From Mucilaginibacter sp. 44-25 (GTDB taxonomy: Bacteria; Bacteroidota; Bacteroidia; Sphingobacteriales; Sphingobacteriaceae): a stretch of DNA of 64,000 nucleotides. The notes beneath the pieces are model-generated. The model did no database searches, was not told where the DNA came from, and saw only the letters and a list, made by a program, of their open reading frames with translations. Both the position numbers and the translations under genes were made by a program. Shown in pieces: positions 1 through 7,264 of this stretch. The stretch lies in assembly GCA_001898335.1 (NCBI GenBank), contig MKTS01000009.1:248001-312000 (forward strand), in the 5' to 3' direction. Each line of letters opens with the position of its first letter. The first letter of the stretch is position 1.

Positions 1-59
1 GATTTAATAAATACAATTACGGTAAGGAATAGATAGAGAGGTGATAAAAAGCTGACAAC

Positions 60-1079
60 TCAGTGTATTATTTTAAACATGAGTTCACGCATTAAACCGC
101 CATGATCGGTGTTGGAATCAACACCTTTGCTTTTCAGGTCGTACTCACGCAGGTAACTGATCACCTGGAATACTTTGCCCAGGGTATAGCCACGCGCTGC
201 CTGTTCATAGTCTTTCAGGAAATAAGGGTTAACGCCCAATTCGCGGGCGGCATTTGATTTATCTTTTACGTAATGATAAGCCAGCACCTTACTGAAAAAG
301 TTATTGAGGTTGCCTAAAACCAATACTATAGGGTTGGCTTTAGGGTTCGCCTCAAAATAGTTAATTATCTGGTTAACCTTGTAAGCATCCTTTTTTACCA
401 GGGCGGCCTGTAGCTCAAACACGTTGTATTCCTTGCTGATGCCAATATTGTCCTGTATATCTTTCAGGGATATTTCCTGCCCCCGGGCTATATTGAGCAT
501 CAGTTTATCCAGCTCATTAGCAATTTTTGATAAATCATTGCCCAGATATTCGGCCAGCATAGCGCTCGCCTGCTGGCTTATCCGGTATTTTTTTTCCGTG
601 ATATAAGCTTCTATCCAACCGGGTATCTTATTGTCATACAAAGCGGTTGATTCAAATACCAACCCATGCTTATCAATGGCCTTGTACGTTTTTTTACGCT
701 TATCAAACTTGCCGTATTTATAACAAAACACCAGTACGGTACTCTGTAGCGGGTTTTCCAGATAAGCCAGCACCGGGTTAATTCCCTTCTTGTCATCATC
801 ATCGCGCCCCCATTTCATATCCTGCGCTTCTTTTATCATTACTACCTGGTAATCACTCATCATAGGGTAACGCTTGGCAGCGTTAATAGCGGTCATGATA
901 TCAGTATCTTTCCCGTAGAGTACCGTTTGGTTAAAGCCTTTTTCGGCATCAGATAATAAATGATGCTCAATGTAATTACCTATCAGATCAATGTAATACG
1001 GCTCCTCGCCATGCAGCAGGTACACAGGTTTAAATTTGCGGTTTTTAAGATCTTTGATAATATCCTGCGCGGTAGCCAT
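60..1079 (-). CDS. holA: DNA polymerase III subunit delta
   Basis: Clamp-loader delta subunit, which opens the sliding clamp in the replisome. The 339-aa length is normal for HolA. The N-terminal part reads as the degenerate AAA+ fold of this family (start MATAQDIIKDLKNRKFKPVY, then YLLHGEEPYYID near residues 20-31, the HolA version of a P-loop region). The C-terminal third contains the helical collar domain, with the family-typical pattern around residues 205-300 (IGISKEYNVFELQAAL, then a helical stretch about converting several subunits). It is divergent from the HsdR-N-like gene. The short upstream gap holds a heptamer repeat that could supply a -7 element. Family assignment is from recognised sequence pattern, not a search. 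Confidence 0.93.
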   Translation of the reverse strand: MATAQDIIKDLKNRKFKPVYLLHGEEPYYIDLIGNYIEHHLLSDAEKGFNQTVLYGKDTDIMTAINAAKRYPMMSDYQVVMIKEAQDMKWGRDDDDKKGINPVLAYLENPLQSTVLVFCYKYGKFDKRKKTYKAIDKHGLVFESTALYDNKIPGWIEAYITEKKYRISQQASAMLAEYLGNDLSKIANELDKLMLNIARGQEISLKDIQDNIGISKEYNVFELQAALVKKDAYKVNQIINYFEANPKANPIVLVLGNLNNFFSKVLAYHYVKDKSNAARELGVNPYFLKDYEQAARGYTLGKVFQVISYLREYDLKSKGVDSNTDHGGLMRELMFKIIH

Positions 1080-1086
1080 GGGTAAC

Positions 1087-1114
1087 TCAAAAGTAAAAAT
1101 TCAAAATTAAAAAG
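1087..1114. repeat. 7-bp periodic A-rich repeat (heptamer family, copy a)
   Basis: Four consecutive heptads read TCAAAAG, TAAAAAT, TCAAAAT, TAAAAAG. The same period and base pattern recurs at 5583-5650, 44429-44509, 46051-46086 and 50625-50659. On the minus strand the run contains TACTTTTG (1095 to 1088) and TAATTTTG, both matching the Bacteroidota -7 consensus TAnnTTTG, eight bases ahead of the holA ATG. It may therefore act as the holA promoter; that part is inference. Confidence 0.6.
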
Positions 1115-1181
1115 GACTTACATTGTGGATAAAAGCAAGAACTTTCCGGAAGTGCTGCTTTTTAATTTTACTTTTGGCTTC

Positions 1182-1637
1182 ATGTTAGAGCCGCTCAATC
1201 TTCCGCCCTACCCTTTTAAATTAACCGACGACAACGGGCGACTGAGCATTTTTGATGAGCTAAGGAAAAAGCAAATAGTGCTGACGCCCGAAGAGTGGGT
1301 GCGCCAGCATTTTGTGCAATACCTCATCAGGGAGAAAGGCTACCCCAGGGCGCTGATAAAACTGGAAGGTGGCCTCAAACTTAATGGCCTTGCCAAACGA
1401 ACAGATATTGTGGTGTTTGATACCGAAGGCCGAAAAATATTACTGGTAGAGTGTAAAGCGCCCGCCGTTAAAATAACACAACATACCTTTGACCAGGCCG
1501 CACGTTATAATATGGTACATAAAGTTCCTATTATGGCGGTTACCAATGGGCTGGCGCATTATTATTGCAGTATTGACCATACCTTGGCAACTTATAATTT
1601 TTTGCAGGAATTGCCGGCTTATCCCTTATCGTACTGA
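1182..1637 (+). CDS. HsdR N-terminal-domain-like protein (PD-(D/E)XK fold)
   Basis: About 151 aa, consisting only of a domain like the N-terminal nuclease domain of type I restriction subunit R. The visible nuclease-type core is a strand ending in TDIVVFD followed by ILLVECKAP, that is D...E-x-K, the metal-binding pattern of PD-(D/E)XK enzymes. There is no helicase domain and no HsdM or HsdS neighbour, so it is not a working restriction system by itself. Small stand-alone proteins of this type are common in Bacteroidota and have no assigned function that I can name. I chose ATG 1182 (MLEPLNLPPYPFKL) because family members usually begin there; an in-frame GTG at 1125 would add 19 unlike residues. 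The 3' end overlaps the convergent kinase gene by 12 bp. Confidence 0.75.
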   Translation: MLEPLNLPPYPFKLTDDNGRLSIFDELRKKQIVLTPEEWVRQHFVQYLIREKGYPRALIKLEGGLKLNGLAKRTDIVVFDTEGRKILLVECKAPAVKITQHTFDQAARYNMVHKVPIMAVTNGLAHYYCSIDHTLATYNFLQELPAYPLSY

Positions 1638-3500
1638 TACCGGAACCAGGTTCTGTATCTTTTCCATCAGGTCCTCGGGTTTAAAAGGTTTGGCCACGTA
1701 ATCATTCATGCCGGCACTGCTTACCTGCTCACGTATATCAAACAAGGCCGATGCCGTTAGGGCAATGATAGGAATGTTAGCCTTTGCCGGATCGTGCATT
1801 TTACGTATCTCAACAGCCGCGTCGAAACCATTCATTACAGGCATCTGCAGGTCCATCAATATCACATCAAAGTTTCCGTATTGTACAATCTCTACAGCAC
1901 GCTCGCCATTTTCGGCAATGGTTGGCACAATATTCCATTTAGAGAAAAGCTTTTTCATTAGCATTACGTTCACAGGATTGTCTTCCGCTATGAGCACACG
2001 TAACTGTTCAATGTTGGTTGCTGATACCGGCCTCACTTCATCTTCGTCTATCCTGGTGGCTGGTGCCACAGCTACACCATTTCTTGCCGAACGCGCTTTT
2101 TCGGTATTCTGCGTTATTGTTTCTGTAGATACCGGGAACTCCATGTTAAAAGAAAACTCCGAACCCTGATTTTCCGTGCTGTTCACATACATCTGCAGGT
2201 TTTGCAGTTCCAGCAGGCGTTTCACAATGGCAAGGCCTAAACCTGTACCACCATACTGGCGTGTGGTAGTAACTGATTCCTGTGTAAAAGGCTCAAAAAT
2301 AGTTTCGAGGTTTTCTTTTTTAATGCCTATACCGGTATCTTTTACTGAAAAACTTACGGTGATGTTGTTGTGCCGGTCCTCAATACAGGTTACCCTTACC
2401 CATATACTGCCTTGCGAGGTAAATTTAATGGCATTACTTACCAGGTTAAATATGATCTGTGTTAAACGGGTGGGGTCGCCGAACACGATCTTGCGTCTTA
2501 AAGAACTGTCAACATCTAATTTAAAAATCAAGCCCTTTTCCTGCGCTTTGATCATTTGCCCCCCGCAGATATTCTGCATAAGGTCGACCAGGTTAAACTT
2601 GATCTTTTCAAATACAATCTTACCCGATTCTATCTTATTAAAGTCAAGCACATCATTTACAATAGCCAGCAGGTTATTGGCCGAAAATTTAAGTATCTCC
2701 AGGTTTTCGCTTTGGTCGGCACGCGGGTTGTTCATCAGCAACAGGTTACTCATACCTATTACCGCGTTCAAAGGAGTGCGTATCTCATGCGACATGGTAG
2801 AGAGAAATTCAGACTGTGCCTGTGATGATTTTTCGGCCTTTTCAATCGCTTTTTCAAACTTAATATTAAGCGCAGCCTGCTCTTCCCCTTTTTCCTTAAG
2901 CTGTTTAATGTTAGCTATAAAGGCATTGTAAAAATGGCTGTGAATAAATATAATGAGTATAAAATTCACAAAAACAGCTATGATAATGGTTGAATCGTCG
3001 GCACGCTCCGGTTTAAGGCTGATGAAGTAATTATGATCATACTTCATCACCATAAACAGTAATACAGGCAGCAGGTTAAGCAGCGAATAGAACATCCCCC
3101 AGTTTTGCCCAACCATGTAAAAGCTGAAGACAATAATGAGGATGATTACCTGTATGGTAATCACATTAACATCCTGCAATATCACAAATACGCTTGACAG
3201 GTTAACAAGCGTACCAATAACCAGCGTAAAATGGGAAATAGTAAGGAGATGCGGCTTATAAGTAAGGTATTTAAACAGCACTATAATGGAACCCAGTACC
3301 ACTGCTGTAGTGACGGTCATTATTTGTAAACCTTGTAAATAAACACTTACAAAGAGCGCCGCTAAACCCACTATAACCAGTAAAAAACCATAATAAAGCA
3401 AGCGAATACGTGCCTTATCCAGAAACGATTTTTCACCGGTTAGTATCTTGCTGATAGAAAGGTTTAGAAAATTCACTTTTTTTCCGGCGATAATGATCAA
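1626..3500 (-). CDS. Hybrid sensor histidine kinase with C-terminal receiver
   Basis: 624 aa. Residues about 34-190 form roughly six hydrophobic segments (integral-membrane sensor with no large extracellular domain), then a short coiled linker (200-228). The HisKA domain has the H-box MSHEIRTPLNAVIG with the phospho-accepting His at 238. The HATPase domain shows an N box (NLVSNAIKF, about 352-360), G1 (DTGIGI, 388-393) and G2 (GGTGLGLAI, about 417-425). The receiver starts near 500 with acidic E506/D507, phospho-acceptor D550 (DVILMDLQMPVMNG) and K604. There is no output domain, so the signal presumably passes to another protein by phosphorelay or is self-limiting; no partner is next to it. 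Ligand unknown. It converges on the HsdR-N-like gene with a short overlap. Confidence 0.93.
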   Translation of the reverse strand: MIIIAGKKVNFLNLSISKILTGEKSFLDKARIRLLYYGFLLVIVGLAALFVSVYLQGLQIMTVTTAVVLGSIIVLFKYLTYKPHLLTISHFTLVIGTLVNLSSVFVILQDVNVITIQVIILIIVFSFYMVGQNWGMFYSLLNLLPVLLFMVMKYDHNYFISLKPERADDSTIIIAVFVNFILIIFIHSHFYNAFIANIKQLKEKGEEQAALNIKFEKAIEKAEKSSQAQSEFLSTMSHEIRTPLNAVIGMSNLLLMNNPRADQSENLEILKFSANNLLAIVNDVLDFNKIESGKIVFEKIKFNLVDLMQNICGGQMIKAQEKGLIFKLDVDSSLRRKIVFGDPTRLTQIIFNLVSNAIKFTSQGSIWVRVTCIEDRHNNITVSFSVKDTGIGIKKENLETIFEPFTQESVTTTRQYGGTGLGLAIVKRLLELQNLQMYVNSTENQGSEFSFNMEFPVSTETITQNTEKARSARNGVAVAPATRIDEDEVRPVSATNIEQLRVLIAEDNPVNVMLMKKLFSKWNIVPTIAENGERAVEIVQYGNFDVILMDLQMPVMNGFDAAVEIRKMHDPAKANIPIIALTASALFDIREQVSSAGMNDYVAKPFKPEDLMEKIQNLVPVSVR

Positions 3501-3567
3501 ACTAAAATAGCAATTAGCGTTGTAATACGCAATGGTTGCACAGGTTTATGCGCCGCAGGTAATGCAA

Positions 3568-6255
3568 TTAATTTGCCAATCCCCGTAACCCTTCTTCCAC
3601 TATACGTAATTTTGCTTCGGCATCGGCTTTCTTCTTGCGTTCGTTTTCTACAACATCGGGTTTAGCATTAGCCACAAAGCGCTCATTTGATAATTTGGCA
3701 TCTACCGATTTCAGGAAGCCTGTGAGATATTCCCTCTCTTTTTCGAGGCGTTCTTTTTCAGCATCCGCGTCAATTTCAATATTCAGCGTTACAAAAAACT
3801 CATCTGTACCCGCGATAAAGGTGTTTGCACCCGCTACCGGCTCACTTACAAAACTCATCTCGCTAATGTTAGCAATGTGAATAATAATGTCGCGATAGCG
3901 ATTATAATCGACATTACCATTTGCCTTAACAGCCAGCGGCAATGTCTCTTTCGGCGATAAGCCTTTGCTGTTACGAACATTTCTTACCTGCGCTATAGCC
4001 TGCTGTACAACTTCCATTTCGGCAATAAGCTGTGTATTTATCTCCCCAATTGTTGGCAACTGTGCAACAATGCAACAGTCCATATCAGCACGTGTGCCAA
4101 ACAACTCGTCGTGCCACAGCTCTTCCGTAAGGAAAGGCATAAAGGGATGCAGCAGTTTCAGGATATTTTCAAAGAATGCCACTGTTGCGCGGTAAGATTC
4201 CGCGTCAATCCGTTGTTTCTCTACATTTTGTTGGTAAGCTGGTTTCACCATTTCAAGGTACGATGAGCAGAAATCGTCCCATACCAGTTTATATGATGCC
4301 ATTAAAGCTTCGGATAAGCGGTACTGGCTAAAGTCCTCCTCTATTTCGGCAAGCGCCTGGTTAAAACGGCTTTGGAACCACTCAATAGCTACCGAATTAT
4401 TCGCTTTGATGCTACTATCAGCTTCCCACCCTTTTACCAGCTTAAAGGCGTTCCATATCTTGTTACCAAAGGCACTGCCCTGCTCGCAATATTTTTCATC
4501 AAACATCAGGTCGTTGCCGGCAGGTGAACACAGGAGCATACCTACGCGCACACCATCGGCGCTGTGCTTGGCGATCAGATCAAGCGGATCTGGCGAGTTA
4601 CCTAATGATTTTGACATTTTACGGCCCAACTTATCGCGTACGATACCAGTTAGGTATACATTATTAAACGGCTTTTGCCGGCGCAACTCATGCCCCGCCA
4701 TGATCATACGTGCCACCCAGAAGAATAAGATCTCCGGAGCGGTAACCAGATCGTTTGTTGGATAATAGTAGCTTATTTCGGCGTTATCAGGGTTACGCAC
4801 GCCATCGAATACTGAGATTGGCCACAAGCCCGATGAGAACCAGGTATCCAGAACGTCCTCGTCCTGGGTAAGATCATCTATCGTGTATGATGCATTTAGC
4901 TTTTGTGCCTCTGCCAGGGCCAATTCTTTGGTTTTGGCAACCACATATTCGCCGTTTGGCAGGTAGTAAGCCGGTATTTGTTGTCCCCACCACAACTGCC
5001 TACTGATGTTCCAGTCGCGTACGTTCTCCATCCAGTGGCGGTAAGTATTAATGAATTTATCAGGGATCAGTTTTACGTCACCATTTAAAACATACTCCAA
5101 AGCAGGCTGTGCCAGCTCCTTCATTTTACAAAACCACTGCATAGAAAGCTTTGGCTCTATTACTGCCGATGTACGTTCAGAAACGCCGATCTGCGAAGTA
5201 TAATCCTCCGTTTTGGCTAAAGCGCCTGCCTCCTCCAGCATTACCGCAATTTTCTTACGGGCGGCAAAACGGTCTTCACCAACTAATATCTGCGCTTTCT
5301 CGTTCAGCGTACCGTCATCATTCAGGATATCGATGACAGGCAGGTTATGGCGCTGGCCCAACTCGTAGTCGTTTAAATCGTGCGCAGGGGTAACCTTTAA
5401 ACAGCCGGTACCAAAGTCCATGGTAACATAATCATCCAGTATAACCGGTATCTCACGGTGAATTAGCGGGATAAACACAGTTTTGCCGCGTAGATGTGTA
5501 TAACGCTCATCGTTGGGGTTGATACAAATTGCCGCATCAGCCATAATGGTTTCCGGGCGGGTAGTAGCTATGGTTAGGTACGAGGTTGAAGGGTCAAAGG
5601 TTAAAGGTTCTTCATTGACTTTTACCTTTTGGCTTTCACCTTTTACCTCATACTTTATGTAATACAGCTTTTGGTTAACCTCTTTACGCAAAACCTCCTC
5701 ATCGCTTACCGCGGTTTTGCCCTGCGGGTCCCAGTTGATCATGCGTACACCGCGATAGATAAGGCCTTGCTTGTGCAGGTGAACGAAATAGTCGATAACG
5801 GCTTCGCTCATATCCTCGTCCATAGTAAATTTTGTACGGTCCCAATCGCATGAAGCGCCTAATTTTTTAAGCTGCTCAAGTATGATGCCGCCGTACTTAT
5901 TCTTCCAATCGTATGCGTGGGCAAGGAATTGCTCGCGGGTAAGGTCTTTTTTGCTGATACCCTGCTCTTTTAGCATAGCCACTACTTTTGCTTCGGTAGC
6001 AATGCTTGCATGGTCAGTACCCGGTACCCAGCAGGCGTTTTTTCCCTTCATGCGGGCACGGCGTATCAGCACATCCTGTATAGTATTGTTAAGCATATGG
6101 CCCATGTGCAGCACGCCGGTAACATTGGGTGGTGGAATAACGATTGTATATGGCTCGCGCTCGTCCGGCACCGAACGGAAAAATTTCTTATCTAACCAAT
6201 ACTGATACCACTTTTCTTCTGTTGCTGCGGGTGAATAGGTCTTTGCAATACTCAT
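3568..6255 (-). CDS. valS: Valyl-tRNA synthetase
   Basis: Charges tRNA-Val. Class I signature HMGH at residues 50-53 after PPPNVTGVL, KMSKS at 546-550, and a C-terminal coiled-coil arm (about the last 70 residues, rich in E, K, A) as in all ValRS. ATG 6255 (MSIAKTYSPAATEEKWYQYW) is the conserved start; an upstream in-frame codon at 6279 would add eight residues that lie in the repeat and promoter region, so I reject it. Odd point: residues about 203-225, just before the editing-domain strand YLTIATTRPETI, are an insertion encoded by a palindromic heptamer repeat (see 5583-5650). A candidate promoter sits immediately upstream within the first hairpin repeat unit, giving an mRNA with little or no leader. 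Confidence 0.97.
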   Translation of the reverse strand: MSIAKTYSPAATEEKWYQYWLDKKFFRSVPDEREPYTIVIPPPNVTGVLHMGHMLNNTIQDVLIRRARMKGKNACWVPGTDHASIATEAKVVAMLKEQGISKKDLTREQFLAHAYDWKNKYGGIILEQLKKLGASCDWDRTKFTMDEDMSEAVIDYFVHLHKQGLIYRGVRMINWDPQGKTAVSDEEVLRKEVNQKLYYIKYEVKGESQKVKVNEEPLTFDPSTSYLTIATTRPETIMADAAICINPNDERYTHLRGKTVFIPLIHREIPVILDDYVTMDFGTGCLKVTPAHDLNDYELGQRHNLPVIDILNDDGTLNEKAQILVGEDRFAARKKIAVMLEEAGALAKTEDYTSQIGVSERTSAVIEPKLSMQWFCKMKELAQPALEYVLNGDVKLIPDKFINTYRHWMENVRDWNISRQLWWGQQIPAYYLPNGEYVVAKTKELALAEAQKLNASYTIDDLTQDEDVLDTWFSSGLWPISVFDGVRNPDNAEISYYYPTNDLVTAPEILFFWVARMIMAGHELRRQKPFNNVYLTGIVRDKLGRKMSKSLGNSPDPLDLIAKHSADGVRVGMLLCSPAGNDLMFDEKYCEQGSAFGNKIWNAFKLVKGWEADSSIKANNSVAIEWFQSRFNQALAEIEEDFSQYRLSEALMASYKLVWDDFCSSYLEMVKPAYQQNVEKQRIDAESYRATVAFFENILKLLHPFMPFLTEELWHDELFGTRADMDCCIVAQLPTIGEINTQLIAEMEVVQQAIAQVRNVRNSKGLSPKETLPLAVKANGNVDYNRYRDIIIHIANISEMSFVSEPVAGANTFIAGTDEFFVTLNIEIDADAEKERLEKEREYLTGFLKSVDAKLSNERFVANAKPDVVENERKKKADAEAKLRIVEEGLRGLAN
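5583..5650. repeat. Palindromic heptamer element in frame inside valS (copy b)
   Basis: On the plus strand, TGAAGGG, TCAAAGG, TTAAAGG run at 7-bp spacing (about 5586-5609), followed after a short spacer by ACCTTTT-type heptads on the opposite strand (5618-5649). The element is bounded by GAGGT and ACCTC, an imperfect inverted repeat. It stays in the valS reading frame and encodes about 20 extra residues (KGESQKVKVNEEPLTF and flanks) in a surface position of the editing domain where other ValRS proteins have only a short turn. Confidence 0.65.
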
Positions 6256-6261
6256 AGCCCG

Positions 6262-6292
6262 CAAAAATAACAAATCCATTGGCTGAAGCCAA
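6262..6292 (-). promoter_or_regulatory. Candidate valS promoter built partly from a repeat hairpin
   Basis: Reading the minus strand, TTG (6292-6290), then 20 bases, then TATTTTTG (6269-6262), then GCGGGCT-like leader and the valS ATG at 6255. This fits the Bacteroidota sigma consensus TTG-N17-23-TAnnTTTG. The TTG lies inside the degenerate first hairpin of the repeat array. Transcription would begin within a few bases of the ATG, so valS would be nearly leaderless. Sequence match is direct; function is inferred. Confidence 0.5.
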
Positions 6293-7004
6293 TGGGAATG
6301 AGATTATTTAAAAACATATCTCCGTTGGCTGAAGCCAACGGCAATGAAACTTTCCATGCATATCATTGCCGCCCCATTCATGGGACGGATTGCAAGCAAT
6401 TCAAAATCCGTTGGCTAAAGCCAAACGGCAATGAGTTTTCCCTCCCAATCATTGCCGTCCCATTCATGGGACGGATAGCAGACAATCAACATCCGTTGGC
6501 TGAAGCCAAACGGCAATGAAGCTTTGTATGCATAATCATTACCATCCCAATCATGGGACGGACCGCAGGCAATCAACATCCGTTGGCTGAAGCCAACGGC
6601 AATGAAGTTTTCCATGCATAATCACTAAAGTCCCATTCATGGGACGGATTGCAGACAATCAACATCCGTTGGCTGAAGCCAACGGCAATGAAACTCTAAT
6701 GCATATCATTGCCGTCCCATTCATGGGACAAATAGCAATCAATTAAAAATCCGTCGGCTGAAGCCAAACGGCAATGAAGCTTTCCATGCATAATCATTAC
6801 CGTCCCATTCATGGGACGGATTGCAGACAATCAAAAATCCGTCGGCTGAAGCCAACGGCAATGAAGCTTTCCATGCATAATCATTGCCGTCCCATTCATG
6901 GGACGGACCGCGGGCAATTCAAAATCCGTTGGCTGAAGCCAAACGGCAATGAGATTGCCCTTCCAAATCATTACCGCCCCATTCATGGACGAACCGCTGG
7001 CAAT
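6272..7004. repeat. Array 1: eight ~86-bp double-hairpin units plus one degenerate half unit
   Basis: Full units begin (first CCG) at 6322, 6408, 6493, 6580, 6666, 6751, 6839 and 6926; spacing is 85-88 bp. Each unit has hairpin 1, CCGTTGGC-TGAA-GCCAACGG with tail CAATGA, a ~16-nt linker (often ending in ATGCATAA), then TCATTGCC and hairpin 2, CCGTCCCA-TTCA-TGGGACGG. Hairpin 2 read on the minus strand is the same module as hairpin 1: TCCGT, four arm bases, loop TGAA, four complementary arm bases, ACGGCAATGA. The first copy (6276) is CCATTGG-CTGAAG-CCAATGG, a compensated change. Several copies have one extra A in the 3' arm. The stretch fills the gap between divergent valS and the M13 peptidase gene. 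No protein is encoded here. Confidence 0.9.
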
Positions 7005-7214
7005 GAACAGCCTCAATCCTTAGAACCATTATAAATTAACTCAGGCACTACTTTCGCAACAATAATTTTACATAGCTGCGTTATTAGGTTAATAAACTTC
7101 AGCAACATGAGAACATTGCCTGCAAACCGCTTACTGGCAGCTATTATTAGAGTGTCGAGGTTATCCGCCATCATCAATTGGTTTAACCGCTAAGTTTTTC
7201 CTGGCGCGGCTCAC

Positions 7215-7246
7215 TTGCCTCAACGCGTATTAATTTTTTAACTTTA
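7215..7246 (+). promoter_or_regulatory. Candidate promoter of the M13 peptidase gene
   Basis: TTG at 7215-7217, 21 bases, then TAACTTTA at 7239-7246, one base off TAnnTTTG, 18 bases before the ATG. The rest of the 7005-7264 gap shows no other feature I can support. Confidence 0.4.
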
Positions 7247-7264
7247 GCTTTTTACTGATTAATT

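Noticed and set aside
1..59. Additional gene at the left edge
   Set aside because: Only 59 bases precede the holA stop and no reading frame of note is seen.
1125..1181. GTG start for the HsdR-N-like gene
   Set aside because: The 19 extra residues are hydrophobic and atypical; family members usually begin with MLEPLNLP-type sequence.
6262..6400. T-box or tRNA-sensing leader upstream of valS
   Set aside because: No specifier loop or antiterminator sequence is seen; T-boxes are not typical of Bacteroidota, and the promoter candidate lies too close to the ATG.
6415..6615. Reading frames inside array 1, for example 6415-6615 on the minus strand and 6774-7034 on the plus strand
   Set aside because: They are translations of the repeats (WLKPTAM-type phrases), have no conserved domain, and the unit length (~86 bp) is not a multiple of three, so the phase shifts between units.
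6272..7004. CRISPR array interpretation of array 1 and array 2
   Set aside because: The spacers are themselves repeated and carry hairpins, units are about 86-150 bp, and there are no cas genes or unique spacers.
7107..7193. 28-aa ORF in the gap before the M13 gene
   Set aside because: Short, no ribosome-binding or homology evidence; likely chance.
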